A stretch of 64,000 nt of DNA, from assembly GCA_041397865.1 (NCBI GenBank), contig JAWKVT010000001.1, positions 434,001 to 498,000 of the forward strand, read 5' to 3'. The notes under the pieces are model-generated. The model was not told the DNA's origin. It saw only the letters and a list, made by a program, of their open reading frames with translations, and made no database searches. This DNA comes from TMED27 sp041397865. Lineage in GTDB: Bacteria; Pseudomonadota; Alphaproteobacteria; Micavibrionales; Micavibrionaceae. Position 1 is the stretch's first letter. Every line of letters begins with the position of its first letter. Shown here one piece after another: positions 17,572 to 26,391 of the stretch. Position numbers and translations under genes: made by a program.

Positions 17572-17673
17572 AACGCCAATCCCCCGCCCGGTAAACAATC
17601 CACTGACAATTCACATTGTTATCCCTCATATTATCTCTTGCAATATAGAAGCACGATAAGCGATAAAAGCCCC

Positions 17674-18240
17674 ATGATTGTACTCATTGATAATTACGAC
17701 AGCTTCACCTACAACCTCGTCCAGTATCTTGGTGATCTCGGCGTGGAAACCAAAGTCATCCGCAACGATCAGGCAAGCGTTGATGAAATCATGGCCCTCT
17801 CCCCCAAAGGGCTGATGATCTCCCCCGGCCCGAGCGACCCCGACCACGCCGGAATTTGCCTGGCCCTCACAAAAAAAGCCGCAGAAACAAAAACCCCGCT
17901 TTTCGGCGTATGCCTCGGCCACCAGACAATCGGACAAGCCTTAGGCGGCAAAATCGTCAAAACCGCGCCCAAACACGGCAAAACCTCGCAAATCACCCAT
18001 AACGGCAAAGGCATCTTTAAATCCCTACCCTCGCCCCTCGAGGTCACGCGCTACCATTCTCTCATCATAGAAAAAACCACCCTGCCCGCAGACCTCGAAA
18101 TCACCGCCCAGACTGATGACGGCATCATCATGGGCGTGGCCCATAAATCTCTACCCATCTACGGCGTGCAGTTCCACCCGGAAAGCATCGCCACAAAGCA
18201 TGGCCACACCATGCTCAAAAACTTCATCGAATTACTATAA
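17674..18240 (+). CDS. trpG: Anthranilate synthase component II (glutamine amidotransferase)
   Basis: TrpG supplies ammonia from glutamine to TrpE. The 188-residue product starts MIVLIDNYDSFTYNLVQYL. It has the class I triad: Cys in GVCLGHQTIGQALGG and His-Glu in YGVQFHPESI. The oxyanion loop is MISPGPSDP. It begins the trpG-trpD-trpC run; the next start is 7 bp after its stop. The 76 bp upstream of it should hold the promoter. Confidence 0.97.
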   Translation: MIVLIDNYDSFTYNLVQYLGDLGVETKVIRNDQASVDEIMALSPKGLMISPGPSDPDHAGICLALTKKAAETKTPLFGVCLGHQTIGQALGGKIVKTAPKHGKTSQITHNGKGIFKSLPSPLEVTRYHSLIIEKTTLPADLEITAQTDDGIIMGVAHKSLPIYGVQFHPESIATKHGHTMLKNFIELL

Positions 18241-18247
18241 GGCCCAC

Positions 18248-19249
18248 ATGCAAAATTTTTTCGACGGAAAAACCCCTTTAAACGAAGACCAAATGATCGA
18301 AGCCATGACCCAGATCATGGAAGGACAGGTTGACGACGAAGCCCTTTCAACCTTCCTTAAAAACATGGCCGGGCGCGGCGAAACAGTCGAAGAGCTCACC
18401 GGCGCAGCCCGCGTCATGCGCCAAAAGGCAGCCCATATCAAAGCCCCATACGGCGCGGTCGATTGCTGCGGCACCGGCGGCACGGGAATCCACACCTATA
18501 ACATCTCCACCGCCGTCGCCCTCGTCGCGGCCTCCTGCGGCGTTCCCGTCGCCAAACACGGCAACCGCGCGGCCAGCTCAAAATCCGGCGCAGCCGACGT
18601 TCTCGAAGCCCTCGGCGTAAACCTTGACGCCCCGCAAGAACGCCTCGAAGAAGCCCTCCAAACCCTGCACTTTGCCTTCCTCATGGCCCGCAACCACCAC
18701 AGCGCAATGAAACATGTCGCCCCGGTGCGCAAAGCTTTAGGCACCCGCACCATTTTCAACCTCCTCGGTCCCCTCTCCAACCCGGCAGGAACCCGCCACC
18801 AACTTCTCGGCGTGTTCGATAAAAAATGGGTTCGCCCCATGGCCGAAACGCTTAAGAAACTCGGCGCAAAAACCGCATGGGTTGTTCACGGCTCTGACGG
18901 CCTCGATGAAATCACCACCACCGGCCCGACATATATCGCCACCCTTGATCGCGAAGGCCATATCGAAGAACGCACAATAACCCCCGAAGATTTCGGGCTA
19001 ACGGCCACGACCCCCGCCAAACTCCTCGGCGGCGATGCGGACGAAAACGCCAAAGCTTTACGCGCCGTTCTGGAGGGACAAAAATGCGCCTACCGTGATA
19101 TTGTCATCGCCAACGCCGCCGCCGTCTTTACCTTACATGGTGACGTACAAACCTTAAAAGAAGGCGCCGAGAAAGCCGCAAGAGCGCTGGATCAAGGCCT
19201 CGCCCGCCAGACCCTCAAGGATTACATCGCCCTGTCGCGGGAAGCATAA
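18248..19249 (+). CDS. trpD: Anthranilate phosphoribosyltransferase
   Basis: TrpD joins anthranilate to phosphoribosyl pyrophosphate. The start is the ATG at 18248 (MQNFFDGKTPLNEDQM), giving 333 residues. The phosphoribosyl-binding loop CGTGGTGIHTYNIST, KHGNRAASSKSGAADVLEALG, RTIFNLLGPLSNPA and the HGSDGLDEITTTGPT segment are all present. It is translated between trpG and trpC with gaps of 7 and 3 bp. Confidence 0.97.
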   Translation: MQNFFDGKTPLNEDQMIEAMTQIMEGQVDDEALSTFLKNMAGRGETVEELTGAARVMRQKAAHIKAPYGAVDCCGTGGTGIHTYNISTAVALVAASCGVPVAKHGNRAASSKSGAADVLEALGVNLDAPQERLEEALQTLHFAFLMARNHHSAMKHVAPVRKALGTRTIFNLLGPLSNPAGTRHQLLGVFDKKWVRPMAETLKKLGAKTAWVVHGSDGLDEITTTGPTYIATLDREGHIEERTITPEDFGLTATTPAKLLGGDADENAKALRAVLEGQKCAYRDIVIANAAAVFTLHGDVQTLKEGAEKAARALDQGLARQTLKDYIALSREA

Positions 19250-19252
19250 ACC

Positions 19253-20038
19253 ATGAGCGTATTAAACGAAATCTGCGAAGCCAAAGCCGCCCACGTTAAA
19301 AAGCGCAAAACCGCCATGCCGCTCGCCGCGCTGGAAGAACAAATCAAAGAACAACCCGCCCCCCGTGGCTTTATTCAACGACTTAACACCGTGGCCGAAA
19401 ACGCCATAGCCCTCATCACCGAGGTCAAAAAAGCATCCCCCAGTAAAGGCATTATCCGCGAAGATTTCGACCCCGCTGCCATCGCCAAAATTTACGAATC
19501 CGGCGGCGCAGCCTGCATCTCCGTCCTCACCGATACGCCGTATTTTCAGGGCAACGATGAACATTTCAAAACCGTACGCGAGAGCGTTGACCTCCCCCTC
19601 ATCCGCAAAGATTTCATGATCGACCCCTACCAGATTTACGAATCGCGCGGCCTCGGCGCAGATTGCATCCTCCTCATCATGGCCGCCCTAGATGATTCTC
19701 TGGCCCGCGACCTCTATGCCCTAAGCCGGGAACTCGGCATGGATACCCTTGTTGAAATCCATGACGAAAGCGAGCTTGAACGCGCTTTAAAACTCACCCC
19801 CGCAATGATCGGCGTCAACAACCGCAACCTCAAAACGCTCAACGTCGATGTGCAAACTTCCTTCAACCTGCTCAAAAAAATGCCCGTAAACATAACCAAA
19901 ATCGCCGAAAGCGGATTATCCGACCACCAAACAGTTTCAAAGCTCCGCAACGCGGGATATTCCGGCTTTTTAATCGGAGAAAGCCTCATGCGCGAACAAA
20001 ATATCGCCGCCGCCCTCGAAAAAATACTAGAAAAATAA
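19253..20038 (+). CDS. trpC: Indole-3-glycerol phosphate synthase
   Basis: TrpC closes the indole ring in tryptophan synthesis. The product has 261 residues with a TIM-barrel pattern: KKASPSKGIIREDFDP, ISVLTDTPYFQG, RKDFMIDPYQIYESR, ADCILLIMAAL, GVNNRNLKT, ESGLSDHQT and GFLIGESLM. In many alphaproteobacteria moaC and moeA follow trpC; here the lexA promoter begins on the base after the trpC stop. Confidence 0.97.
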   Translation: MSVLNEICEAKAAHVKKRKTAMPLAALEEQIKEQPAPRGFIQRLNTVAENAIALITEVKKASPSKGIIREDFDPAAIAKIYESGGAACISVLTDTPYFQGNDEHFKTVRESVDLPLIRKDFMIDPYQIYESRGLGADCILLIMAALDDSLARDLYALSRELGMDTLVEIHDESELERALKLTPAMIGVNNRNLKTLNVDVQTSFNLLKKMPVNITKIAESGLSDHQTVSKLRNAGYSGFLIGESLMREQNIAAALEKILEK

Positions 20039-20067
20039 TTGACACGAAACGAGAACTAAAGTAGAAC
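20039..20067 (+). promoter_or_regulatory. lexA promoter with SOS box
   Basis: TTGACA (20039-20044), 17 bp, TAGAAC (20062-20067). A direct repeat GAAC-TAAAGTA-GAAC (20053-20067) covers the spacer and -10. This is the class-typical LexA box, so LexA should repress its own gene. The promoter starts immediately after the trpC stop codon. Confidence 0.85.
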
Positions 20068-20144
20068 AAAAAGTGTATATTGCGTAATATTTTAGTAATT
20101 TTAGCCGTAAACGGCTCTCAGTGTACGTGAAGAGGAACACCCAC

Positions 20145-20798
20145 ATGCTGACGAAAAAACAACGCGACCTGCTCATTTTTATTCATCAACGCCTGTCTGA
20201 AGACGACGTTCCCCCCTCTTTCGAAGAAATGAAAGACGCCCTGGGCTTAAAATCCAAATCGGGAATTCACCGCCTCATCAGCGGCCTCGAAGAACGCGGC
20301 TATATAGAGCGCCTCCCCCACCGCGCCCGCGCTCTGGAAATTAAACGCCTCCCCGAAGGCATGAAAAAAGAAGCGGGAAGCATACCCGCCCCCGCCAATC
20401 AGGATGCCGCAAATTTTGAGCAAATCCCCCTCTACGGCAAAATCGCCGCCGGAACACCCATTGAGGCCATCGCCAATGAAGGTGAATTCGTCCAGATTCC
20501 GCCCGGTTTCGGCGGCATGGGCGAACTCTACGCCCTGACTATTGAAGGCGACTCCATGATTAACGCCGGTATTCACGATTCCGATATCGTGGTGATACAG
20601 CGCTGCGACAGCGCCGAAAACGGAACCATCGTCGTCGCCCTCGTCGATGGTGAGGAAGCCACCCTCAAGCGTCTGCGCCGCGCGGGCGGTAAAATCGTCC
20701 TCGAACCGGAAAATGATGCCTACGAACCCCGCGTCCTTGAACCCGAGCGCGTAAAGGTTCAGGGCAAACTCGTCAGCCTCATGCGCTCTTATAACTAG
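20145..20798 (+). CDS. lexA: LexA repressor
   Basis: LexA represses the DNA-damage response and cleaves itself when stimulated by RecA. The product has 217 residues from the ATG at 20145 (AGAGGA upstream). The winged-helix DNA-binding domain (1-65) includes PPSFEEMKDALGL and SKSGIHRLISGLEERG. The autocleavage site is A102-G103 (KIAAGTP), and the Ser-Lys pair is S137 (GDSMINAG) and K175 (EATLKRL). The SOS box in its promoter fits autoregulation. Confidence 0.97.
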   Translation: MLTKKQRDLLIFIHQRLSEDDVPPSFEEMKDALGLKSKSGIHRLISGLEERGYIERLPHRARALEIKRLPEGMKKEAGSIPAPANQDAANFEQIPLYGKIAAGTPIEAIANEGEFVQIPPGFGGMGELYALTIEGDSMINAGIHDSDIVVIQRCDSAENGTIVVALVDGEEATLKRLRRAGGKIVLEPENDAYEPRVLEPERVKVQGKLVSLMRSYN

Positions 20799-20845
20799 GG
20801 TGTGTCATCTTTAATACTGTTTCAAAATTTTCGGCCTTGTGCCTT

Positions 20846-20861
20846 CCCCGCGCAAGCGGGG
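20846..20861. terminator. GC-rich hairpin downstream of lexA, possible terminator
   Basis: CCCCGC-GCAA-GCGGGG with six-base perfect arms followed by ATCTTT, 48 bp after the lexA stop. It could end lexA transcription, though the T run is poor. The same sequence type (CCCCGC...GCGGGGATC) is also a dispersed repeat in many proteobacteria, so its role is uncertain. Confidence 0.35.
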
Positions 20862-20925
20862 ATCTTTACAAACAATTATCCATACAAGCGCACCTGCCAA
20901 AGCCAATGAAACCAACGCTCCGTTT

Positions 20926-20955
20926 TTGTAACGAAGATACAAAGCTTCGTTACAA
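20926..20955. repeat. Perfect inverted repeat TTGTAACGAAG
   Basis: Arms TTGTAACGAAG (20926-20936) and CTTCGTTACAA (20945-20955) are perfectly complementary over 11 bp with an 8-bp loop. Because lexA and comEC converge here, it could act as a bidirectional hairpin. It lacks a flanking T run, so it is not a clear intrinsic terminator. Confidence 0.5.
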
Positions 20956-20994
20956 TACATATAGCGGACCCCTTTCATGCTTCTCCCTTACCGG

Positions 20995-21023
20995 TCCGCC
21001 ATAGCCCGAAGGGCAACGGCGGA
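20995..21023. repeat. TCCGCC/GGCGGA palindromic repeat, copy 1
   Basis: TCCGCCATAGCCC-GAA-GGGCAACGGCGGA: outer arms TCCGCC/GGCGGA and inner arms AGCCC/GGGC. A related copy lies at 21175-21198 (TCGCCGTAGC...GCGAAGGCGGA). Confidence 0.55.
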
Positions 21024-21043
21024 AGGGAATCCCACACCACATC

Positions 21044-21080
21044 CCCCCTCCCTTAAGGGAGGGGGTTAGGGGGAGGGTGT
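21044..21080. repeat. Small palindromic repeat, same layout as the one inside pdhB
   Basis: A perfect 22-bp palindrome (arms CCCCCTCCCTT / AAGGGAGGGGG, 21044-21065) followed by TTAGGGGGAGGGTGT. The pdhB copy (388-422) has a CCCTCT-type palindrome followed by TGGGTGAGGGTGT. Confidence 0.55.
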
Positions 21081-21174
21081 ATAAAAAACGCCTATTCCAT
21101 ATTTTTATTCCCGTTCATTCGTGTCCATTCGCGGTTAAAAAACACCCCCTCCGCGTTCCTCCGTGTACCCTGTC

Positions 21175-21198
21175 TCGCCGTAGCAAAGCGAAGGCGGA
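21175..21198. repeat. TCGCCG/GGCGGA palindromic repeat, copy 2
   Basis: TCGCCGTAGCAAAGCGAAGGCGGA, a shorter relative of 20995-21023. It is directly followed by TCCGTGGTTT. Confidence 0.45.
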
Positions 21199-21354
21199 TC
21201 CGTGGTTTAAAAACCGCCTTGACGAAATAGGAATAATTTCATACATTGAGAATAATACAGCACCACATTTGCGCCCGAACGCAGGGGAACAGGCCCCACC
21301 CCATCCCCCAAAAACTGAAAAACGAACTATTTTAAAAGTGCCTCTAAGCCCCCC

Positions 21355-23490
21355 TCAAAACAAGGCCCCCGCAACCCACGGCCTTACCCCCCGCGCATCC
21401 TCATTCCGCTCAACAACCGCGCCGGAAGAACGCAAAAACAGCGCATACCCGCTCTGCATCGCACTAAACCGGTCAATCTTCACCGCTCGCTCGCAATCGG
21501 GCGCCGGATCAGCCGCAATCACAACATCCGCCCACGCGCATTCCTCATCAAAGCCTTTCAAATCGCGCAGAAAAGAAACCCGGGCTCCCCCTCGCTCCAA
21601 ACGGCACCCCGTCTCTCCGCATAACAAATCCTCCTGCCCCCCCTCTTGCGGCCATTTCTGCGGCTTCTCATCCTTAAATCCATACGCCTGTATCCATTGC
21701 CCGCGCACAAAACGCTCCTTTTGCAGGTTCGAAAACGATAATGAACCGTCATATTGACGCAGCGCTATTAATTGAGCTTCTAAAGAAACAAGAATATCAG
21801 GCTGTTTTATCTGTGAGATTCCAAACAAAAACACCGCAAACGGAATAACTGCAATGAACCTTAATCGCCCCTCTAAAAGTAAAAACATCACAAAGGATAA
21901 ACTAAACACGGCCAATAAATCCCCACTCCACAGCTTCGTAACCACAACCGCATGCTCCAGCCCCGCAACAAAATGCGCAATCTCTAAAATAAGATCCACC
22001 CCCCAACTCATCACCGTCAAAGCCAGATTTTCCAGTCCAAAAGGCAAAAGCACAAAAAACGCCGCCGCAAACGGCATCACAACAAACGCCAGAACAGGCA
22101 TCGCCAGAATATTCGCCAGCAACCCATACACCGCCAATTGCTGGAAATGAAAAAGCGCAAACGGCGCAGTCGCCAGCGTCGCCACAATACTGGTCAAAGA
22201 CACGCCCAGCACATAAAGCCCGGCACGCTTTACAACGCCCCCCTGCCGGTGCGCCGCCGACCATAACGGCCTGATCGCATTGTAAAACACCACCAAGCCC
22301 GCCACCGCCGCAAACGACATCTGAAAACTCGCCGACAATAAACTCTCGGGCGCAACCAACAAAATCACAATCGCCGCAAACGCCACCAACCGCATCGAAA
22401 GCGGCGTACGCTCAAGCAAAATCGCGACAAACACAGCTCCCGTCATGAGAACCGCACGCTGCGTCGGAATCGTCGCCCCCGCAACAAACATATAAAACAC
22501 GGCTGCAACCATCGCCAGCACCGCCGCATATTTCTTAATCGGATGCCCCAGCGCCAAAGCCGGAAAGAATGCCAGCCCCAAACGCAGCGTAAAAAACACA
22601 AAACCGAAAAACAAACCGATGTGAAGCCCCGAAATCGCCAGCATATGCGCCAGCCCCGCTCCACGCATCGCCTCCTGATCCGCCTCCGCTATACCCGATT
22701 TATGCCCGACCAGAAGCGCCGCCGCCACGCCCCCGGAATGACCGAACCCCTCAGAAGCGCGCAAAACAACCTGCGCGCGAAAATTCTCCAGCCAACCCGC
22801 AAAACCTGCGCCGCCACCCTCCTTCTCCAGAACCTCCGCCCCGCCATAGGAAAACCCGATCGCACCGATCCCTTTAAAATACATATAACGCTGGTAATCA
22901 AATCCGCCGGGCAAAACCGGCCGCGAAGGCGGGTTCAGCCCCGCCAAAACCTGAACCACCTGCCCCGCCCGCAAGTCCTGCGAAACCCGCATCTTGATCC
23001 GCACTTTCAGCGGCGTAACAGCGGGCGGTAAATCCTCAATCTCCACATCTTTAAGGACAATGCGCATCCCGCCGCGATCGGCAAAATGCTCAACCGCCGC
23101 TACTGTCCCGCTCACCTGCGCAAAATTAATCTCTCGCTCCAAAATCGGTGTATGCACACTAAACGTTCGAAACTTCGCCGCGCCAAACCCCACACCCACA
23201 CACAAGGCAAACAGCAATATGCCCCGCACCCCCTCACGATGACTTAAAAACATCCATGCAATAAAAGGCAAAACGACTGCACAAGCCGCCAGGAAAGCCG
23301 AAGGCTCAAAACTTAAAGAAAAATAAAGCGCAATCCCCGCCCCCATAAACACGGGAACCCACAAAAAACGATACGCCCCCTGCGCCGCAAAAGCCGCAGC
23401 GAAACCCGCCAAAAAACGCGCAGGAGAAAACCTCTCATACCCGCTAAAACTCCGGATTTTACGTTCAACCCCCGTATGAAACACTTGCAT
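21355..23490 (-). CDS. comEC: ComEC/Rec2-family DNA uptake channel protein
   Basis: ComEC carries incoming single-stranded DNA across the inner membrane in natural competence. From the ATG at 23490 the product has 711 residues. It has an N-terminal DUF4131-type region with membrane helices and a soluble OB-like part (SGTVAAVEHF...GLNPPSRPVLPGGFDYQRY). The ComEC membrane core follows (about 210-510), with LLVGHKSGIAEADQEAMRGAGLAHMLAISGLHIGL split across the family's two signature stretches. The C-terminal region lacks a metallo-beta-lactamase HxHxDH motif. The start is uncertain: upstream in-frame starts would overlap the divergent gltX region. It sits between lexA and gltX, the usual place. 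Confidence 0.92.
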   Translation of the reverse strand: MQVFHTGVERKIRSFSGYERFSPARFLAGFAAAFAAQGAYRFLWVPVFMGAGIALYFSLSFEPSAFLAACAVVLPFIAWMFLSHREGVRGILLFALCVGVGFGAAKFRTFSVHTPILEREINFAQVSGTVAAVEHFADRGGMRIVLKDVEIEDLPPAVTPLKVRIKMRVSQDLRAGQVVQVLAGLNPPSRPVLPGGFDYQRYMYFKGIGAIGFSYGGAEVLEKEGGGAGFAGWLENFRAQVVLRASEGFGHSGGVAAALLVGHKSGIAEADQEAMRGAGLAHMLAISGLHIGLFFGFVFFTLRLGLAFFPALALGHPIKKYAAVLAMVAAVFYMFVAGATIPTQRAVLMTGAVFVAILLERTPLSMRLVAFAAIVILLVAPESLLSASFQMSFAAVAGLVVFYNAIRPLWSAAHRQGGVVKRAGLYVLGVSLTSIVATLATAPFALFHFQQLAVYGLLANILAMPVLAFVVMPFAAAFFVLLPFGLENLALTVMSWGVDLILEIAHFVAGLEHAVVVTKLWSGDLLAVFSLSFVMFLLLEGRLRFIAVIPFAVFLFGISQIKQPDILVSLEAQLIALRQYDGSLSFSNLQKERFVRGQWIQAYGFKDEKPQKWPQEGGQEDLLCGETGCRLERGGARVSFLRDLKGFDEECAWADVVIAADPAPDCERAVKIDRFSAMQSGYALFLRSSGAVVERNEDARGVRPWVAGALF

Positions 23491-23578
23491 GACGCACCAA
23501 TGAGCATTAAGACGAATGCTGGAAACTGTAGTGTAAAAACAGCCTCCCGCAAAGAACAAAGGATAATAAAGCCCCGCC

Positions 23579-24982
23579 ATGAGCGTCATAACCCGCTTCC
23601 CCCCTTCACCCACCGGTTTCATGCATATCGGCACCGCGCGCACCGCGCTGTTTAACTGGCTCTACGCGCGGGCCAATGACGGAAAGATGCTCTTTCGCAT
23701 CGAAGACACCGACCGCAAACGCCACTCCGAAGAAGCCGTCGCAGCCCTCATCCGCTCTATGCAATGGCTGGAACTGGACTGGGACGGAGAAATCGTCTCC
23801 CAATACGCCAGCCGGGAGCGCCATGTTGAAATCGCCCATGAACTGCTCGCCGCCGGAAAAGCCTATAAATGCTTCTGCACCCCCGAAGAGCTGGATGAAA
23901 TGCGAGAAAAAGCCAAAGAAGAAGGCAAACCGGTATTTTACGACCGCCGCTGGCGCGACAGTACGGATCACCCGGCAGACCGGCCTTATGTCGTGCGGGT
24001 CAAATCGCCGATTGAGGGACTCACAACAATCAACGACAAGGTTCAGGGCGATGTCACCATTAAACACGAACAACTCGATGACTTCATCATCCTGCGCAGT
24101 GATGGCAGCCCGACTTACATGCTCTCGGTTGTCGTCGATGACCATGACATGGGCATAACCCATGTCATCCGCGGAGACGACCACCTCAACAACACATTCC
24201 GCCAGAACGTAATTTACGACGCCATGGGCTGGAAAAAACCGGTTTATGCCCACCTCCCGCTCATCCTCGGTCCCGACGGCGCAAAAATGTCCAAACGCCA
24301 CGGCGCCGCAAGTGTGGAAGAGTACAAAGAAATGGGCTACCTCCCCGAAGCCATGCGCAACTACCTCCTCCGTCTGGGCTGGAGTCACGGCGATGACGAA
24401 ATCATCCCGACCGCTCAGGCCATTGAATGGTTTAACCTCGAAAATATAGGCAAAGCCGCCGCACGCTTTGACTTCGACAAACTCGAAAACCTCAACGCCC
24501 ATTATATGAAAGAAGCCGACCCCAAACGCCTGATAGAACTCTGCTTGCCTTTTTATCAACAACGCCACGGCATCACCCCCGACCCGCAAGCGCAAGAACG
24601 CATCATCCAAGGCGCAGATGAATTAAGGTCACGCGCAAAAACATTACTCCAATTCACTGATGAATCAGCATTTTATGCTAAAAACATCCCCTTCAATTAC
24701 GACGAAAAAGCAAGCGCATTACTGGATCAAGACGGCAAAGAAACTCTGAAAACCCTGAAAACAAACTTCGAATCACTTGAAACATTCACCGCAGAAACCG
24801 TGCAAAACGCCTGTAAAACGGTCGCAGACGAGCTAAAAGACGGCAAACTCGGCAAAGTCGCGATGCCGCTCCGCGCTGCCCTTACCGGAACAACCATCTC
24901 CCCGTCCATCTTCCACGCCGCAGAAATCCTTGGGAAAGCGGAAACATCCGCGCGCATTCAAGCCGCCATTGAACACGCTTGA
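23579..24982 (+). CDS. gltX: Glutamate--tRNA ligase
   Basis: GltX charges tRNA-Glu. This class I synthetase has 467 residues, with the HIGT signature at 16-19 (PPSPTGFMHIGTART) and the KMSKR signature near 240 (GAKMSKRHG). The anticodon-binding domain is C-terminal. It is divergent from comEC and followed by gltA after 77 bp. Alphaproteobacteria often have two GltX paralogues; whether this one is also active on tRNA-Gln cannot be told from sequence alone. Confidence 0.97.
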   Translation: MSVITRFPPSPTGFMHIGTARTALFNWLYARANDGKMLFRIEDTDRKRHSEEAVAALIRSMQWLELDWDGEIVSQYASRERHVEIAHELLAAGKAYKCFCTPEELDEMREKAKEEGKPVFYDRRWRDSTDHPADRPYVVRVKSPIEGLTTINDKVQGDVTIKHEQLDDFIILRSDGSPTYMLSVVVDDHDMGITHVIRGDDHLNNTFRQNVIYDAMGWKKPVYAHLPLILGPDGAKMSKRHGAASVEEYKEMGYLPEAMRNYLLRLGWSHGDDEIIPTAQAIEWFNLENIGKAAARFDFDKLENLNAHYMKEADPKRLIELCLPFYQQRHGITPDPQAQERIIQGADELRSRAKTLLQFTDESAFYAKNIPFNYDEKASALLDQDGKETLKTLKTNFESLETFTAETVQNACKTVADELKDGKLGKVAMPLRAALTGTTISPSIFHAAEILGKAETSARIQAAIEHA

Positions 24983-25059
24983 ACTATCCCCAAACTTCTC
25001 TAGAATGGCAAAAACAATGACCGCGTCCTGCGGCTAATGTCATAAAGTGTGGAGAGATC

Positions 25060-26376
25060 ATGGCTAAAGAAGCGCAAAACCAAAACGAAAAAACATTCAC
25101 CCTGACAAACAATGACACAGGCCAGAGCGTTACGCTTCCTGTCCGCGAGGGCACCGTAGGTCCCAGCGTTATCGACATTCGCAGCCTCTACGCCGAAACC
25201 GGACACTTCACCTTCGACCCCAGCTTCACAGCCACCGGAAGCTGTAAATCGCGCCTTACCTACATTGATGGCGAACAGGGCCTCCTCATGCACCGGGGCT
25301 ACACAATCGAAGACCTTGCCGAACACAGCTCCTTTCTCGAAGTCGCCTACGCCCTGCTTTACGGTGATCTTCCAAGTCAGGAAGAAATGGAAAAATTTGA
25401 ACATAATATCACCTACCACACCATGGTGCATGAGCAGATCAACTATTTCTACCGCGGCTTTCGCCGCGATGCGCACCCTATGGCGGTCATGTGCGGCACC
25501 GTCGGCGCACTGGCGGCCTTCTATCACGACTCCCTCGATATTCACGACCCGAAACAACGAGAAATCTCGGCGCACCGCCTGATTGCCAAAATCCCGACCC
25601 TCGCGGCCATGACCTACAAATACATGATGGGCCAGCCCTTTATGTACCCGCGCAACGACCTGAGTTTTTCCGAAAACTTCCTGTATATGTGCTTCGCCCT
25701 CCCGGCTGAACCCTACAAGGTCAACCCCATTCTGGCCAATGCCATGGACAAAATCCTGATCCTGCACGCCGATCACGAACAAAACGCCTCAACCTCAACC
25801 GTCCGCCTTGCCGGATCATCTCAGGCCAACCCCTTTGCCTGTATATCCGCCGGTATCGCCTCTTTGTGGGGTCCCTCCCACGGCGGCGCAAATCAGGCCG
25901 TTCTGGAAATGCTCGATCAAATCGGCGACAAAGCCAACATCCCTGAATTTATCGAGCGCGCAAAGGACAAAGACGACCCGTTCCGCCTTATGGGATTCGG
26001 CCACCGCGTTTACAAAAACTTCGACCCGCGTGCGGGCGTCCTGAAAAAAGCCTGTGACGAAGTCCTCGACGATCTCGGCATTAACGACCCGCGCCTTGAA
26101 CTCGCCATGGAGCTTGAGCGCATCGCCCTCGAAGATGAATATTTCGTAGAGCGTAAACTCTTCCCCAATGTCGATTTCTACTCCGGCATCATTCTCAAAG
26201 CCATGGGCTTCCCGACTGAAATGTTCACGGTTCTCTTCGCCGTTGCCCGTACCGTGGGCTGGGTATCGCAATGGAAAGAAATGATGGAAGAACCGACCCT
26301 GCGTATCGGTCGCCCGCGCCAGCTATACACCGGCCCGGCGCAGCGCCCCTACGTCCCCATAGACAAACGCACATAA
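25060..26376 (+). CDS. gltA: Citrate synthase
   Basis: GltA condenses oxaloacetate with acetyl-CoA to start the TCA cycle. The product has 438 residues, as in the hexameric Gram-negative type. Active-site parts are LHADHEQNASTSTVR (first His), GFGHRVYKNFDPRA (second His) and the Asp in PNVDFYSG. The N-terminal beta-rich region is that of NADH-sensitive enzymes, but sensitivity is not provable here. Its stop meets the convergent lpxB with only 15 bp between. Confidence 0.98.
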   Translation: MAKEAQNQNEKTFTLTNNDTGQSVTLPVREGTVGPSVIDIRSLYAETGHFTFDPSFTATGSCKSRLTYIDGEQGLLMHRGYTIEDLAEHSSFLEVAYALLYGDLPSQEEMEKFEHNITYHTMVHEQINYFYRGFRRDAHPMAVMCGTVGALAAFYHDSLDIHDPKQREISAHRLIAKIPTLAAMTYKYMMGQPFMYPRNDLSFSENFLYMCFALPAEPYKVNPILANAMDKILILHADHEQNASTSTVRLAGSSQANPFACISAGIASLWGPSHGGANQAVLEMLDQIGDKANIPEFIERAKDKDDPFRLMGFGHRVYKNFDPRAGVLKKACDEVLDDLGINDPRLELAMELERIALEDEYFVERKLFPNVDFYSGIILKAMGFPTEMFTVLFAVARTVGWVSQWKEMMEEPTLRIGRPRQLYTGPAQRPYVPIDKRT

Positions 26377-26391
26377 AACATAAAAACGCAG

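Larger units (their letters stand above)
20799..21354. other. Gene-free repeat-rich interval between lexA and comEC
   Basis: These 556 bp between the convergent lexA and comEC genes carry no gene I can support. They hold at least six small palindromic or repeat units (20846-20861, 20926-20955, 20995-21023, 21044-21080, 21115-21140, 21175-21198). The TTCGTGTCCATTCGCGGTT segment near 21118-21136 and the ATCCGTGGTTT at about 21197-21207 resemble each other. The interval looks like a landing place for small non-coding repeats. Confidence 0.7.

Noticed and set aside
21077..21757. Open frame running from the repeat-rich gap into the 3' end of comEC
   Set aside because: It starts inside small repeats, overlaps the conserved comEC frame on the other strand and has low-complexity composition.
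21355..21800. A metallo-beta-lactamase domain at the end of ComEC
   Set aside because: The C-terminal region has no HxHxDH motif; it is a shortened or divergent tail.
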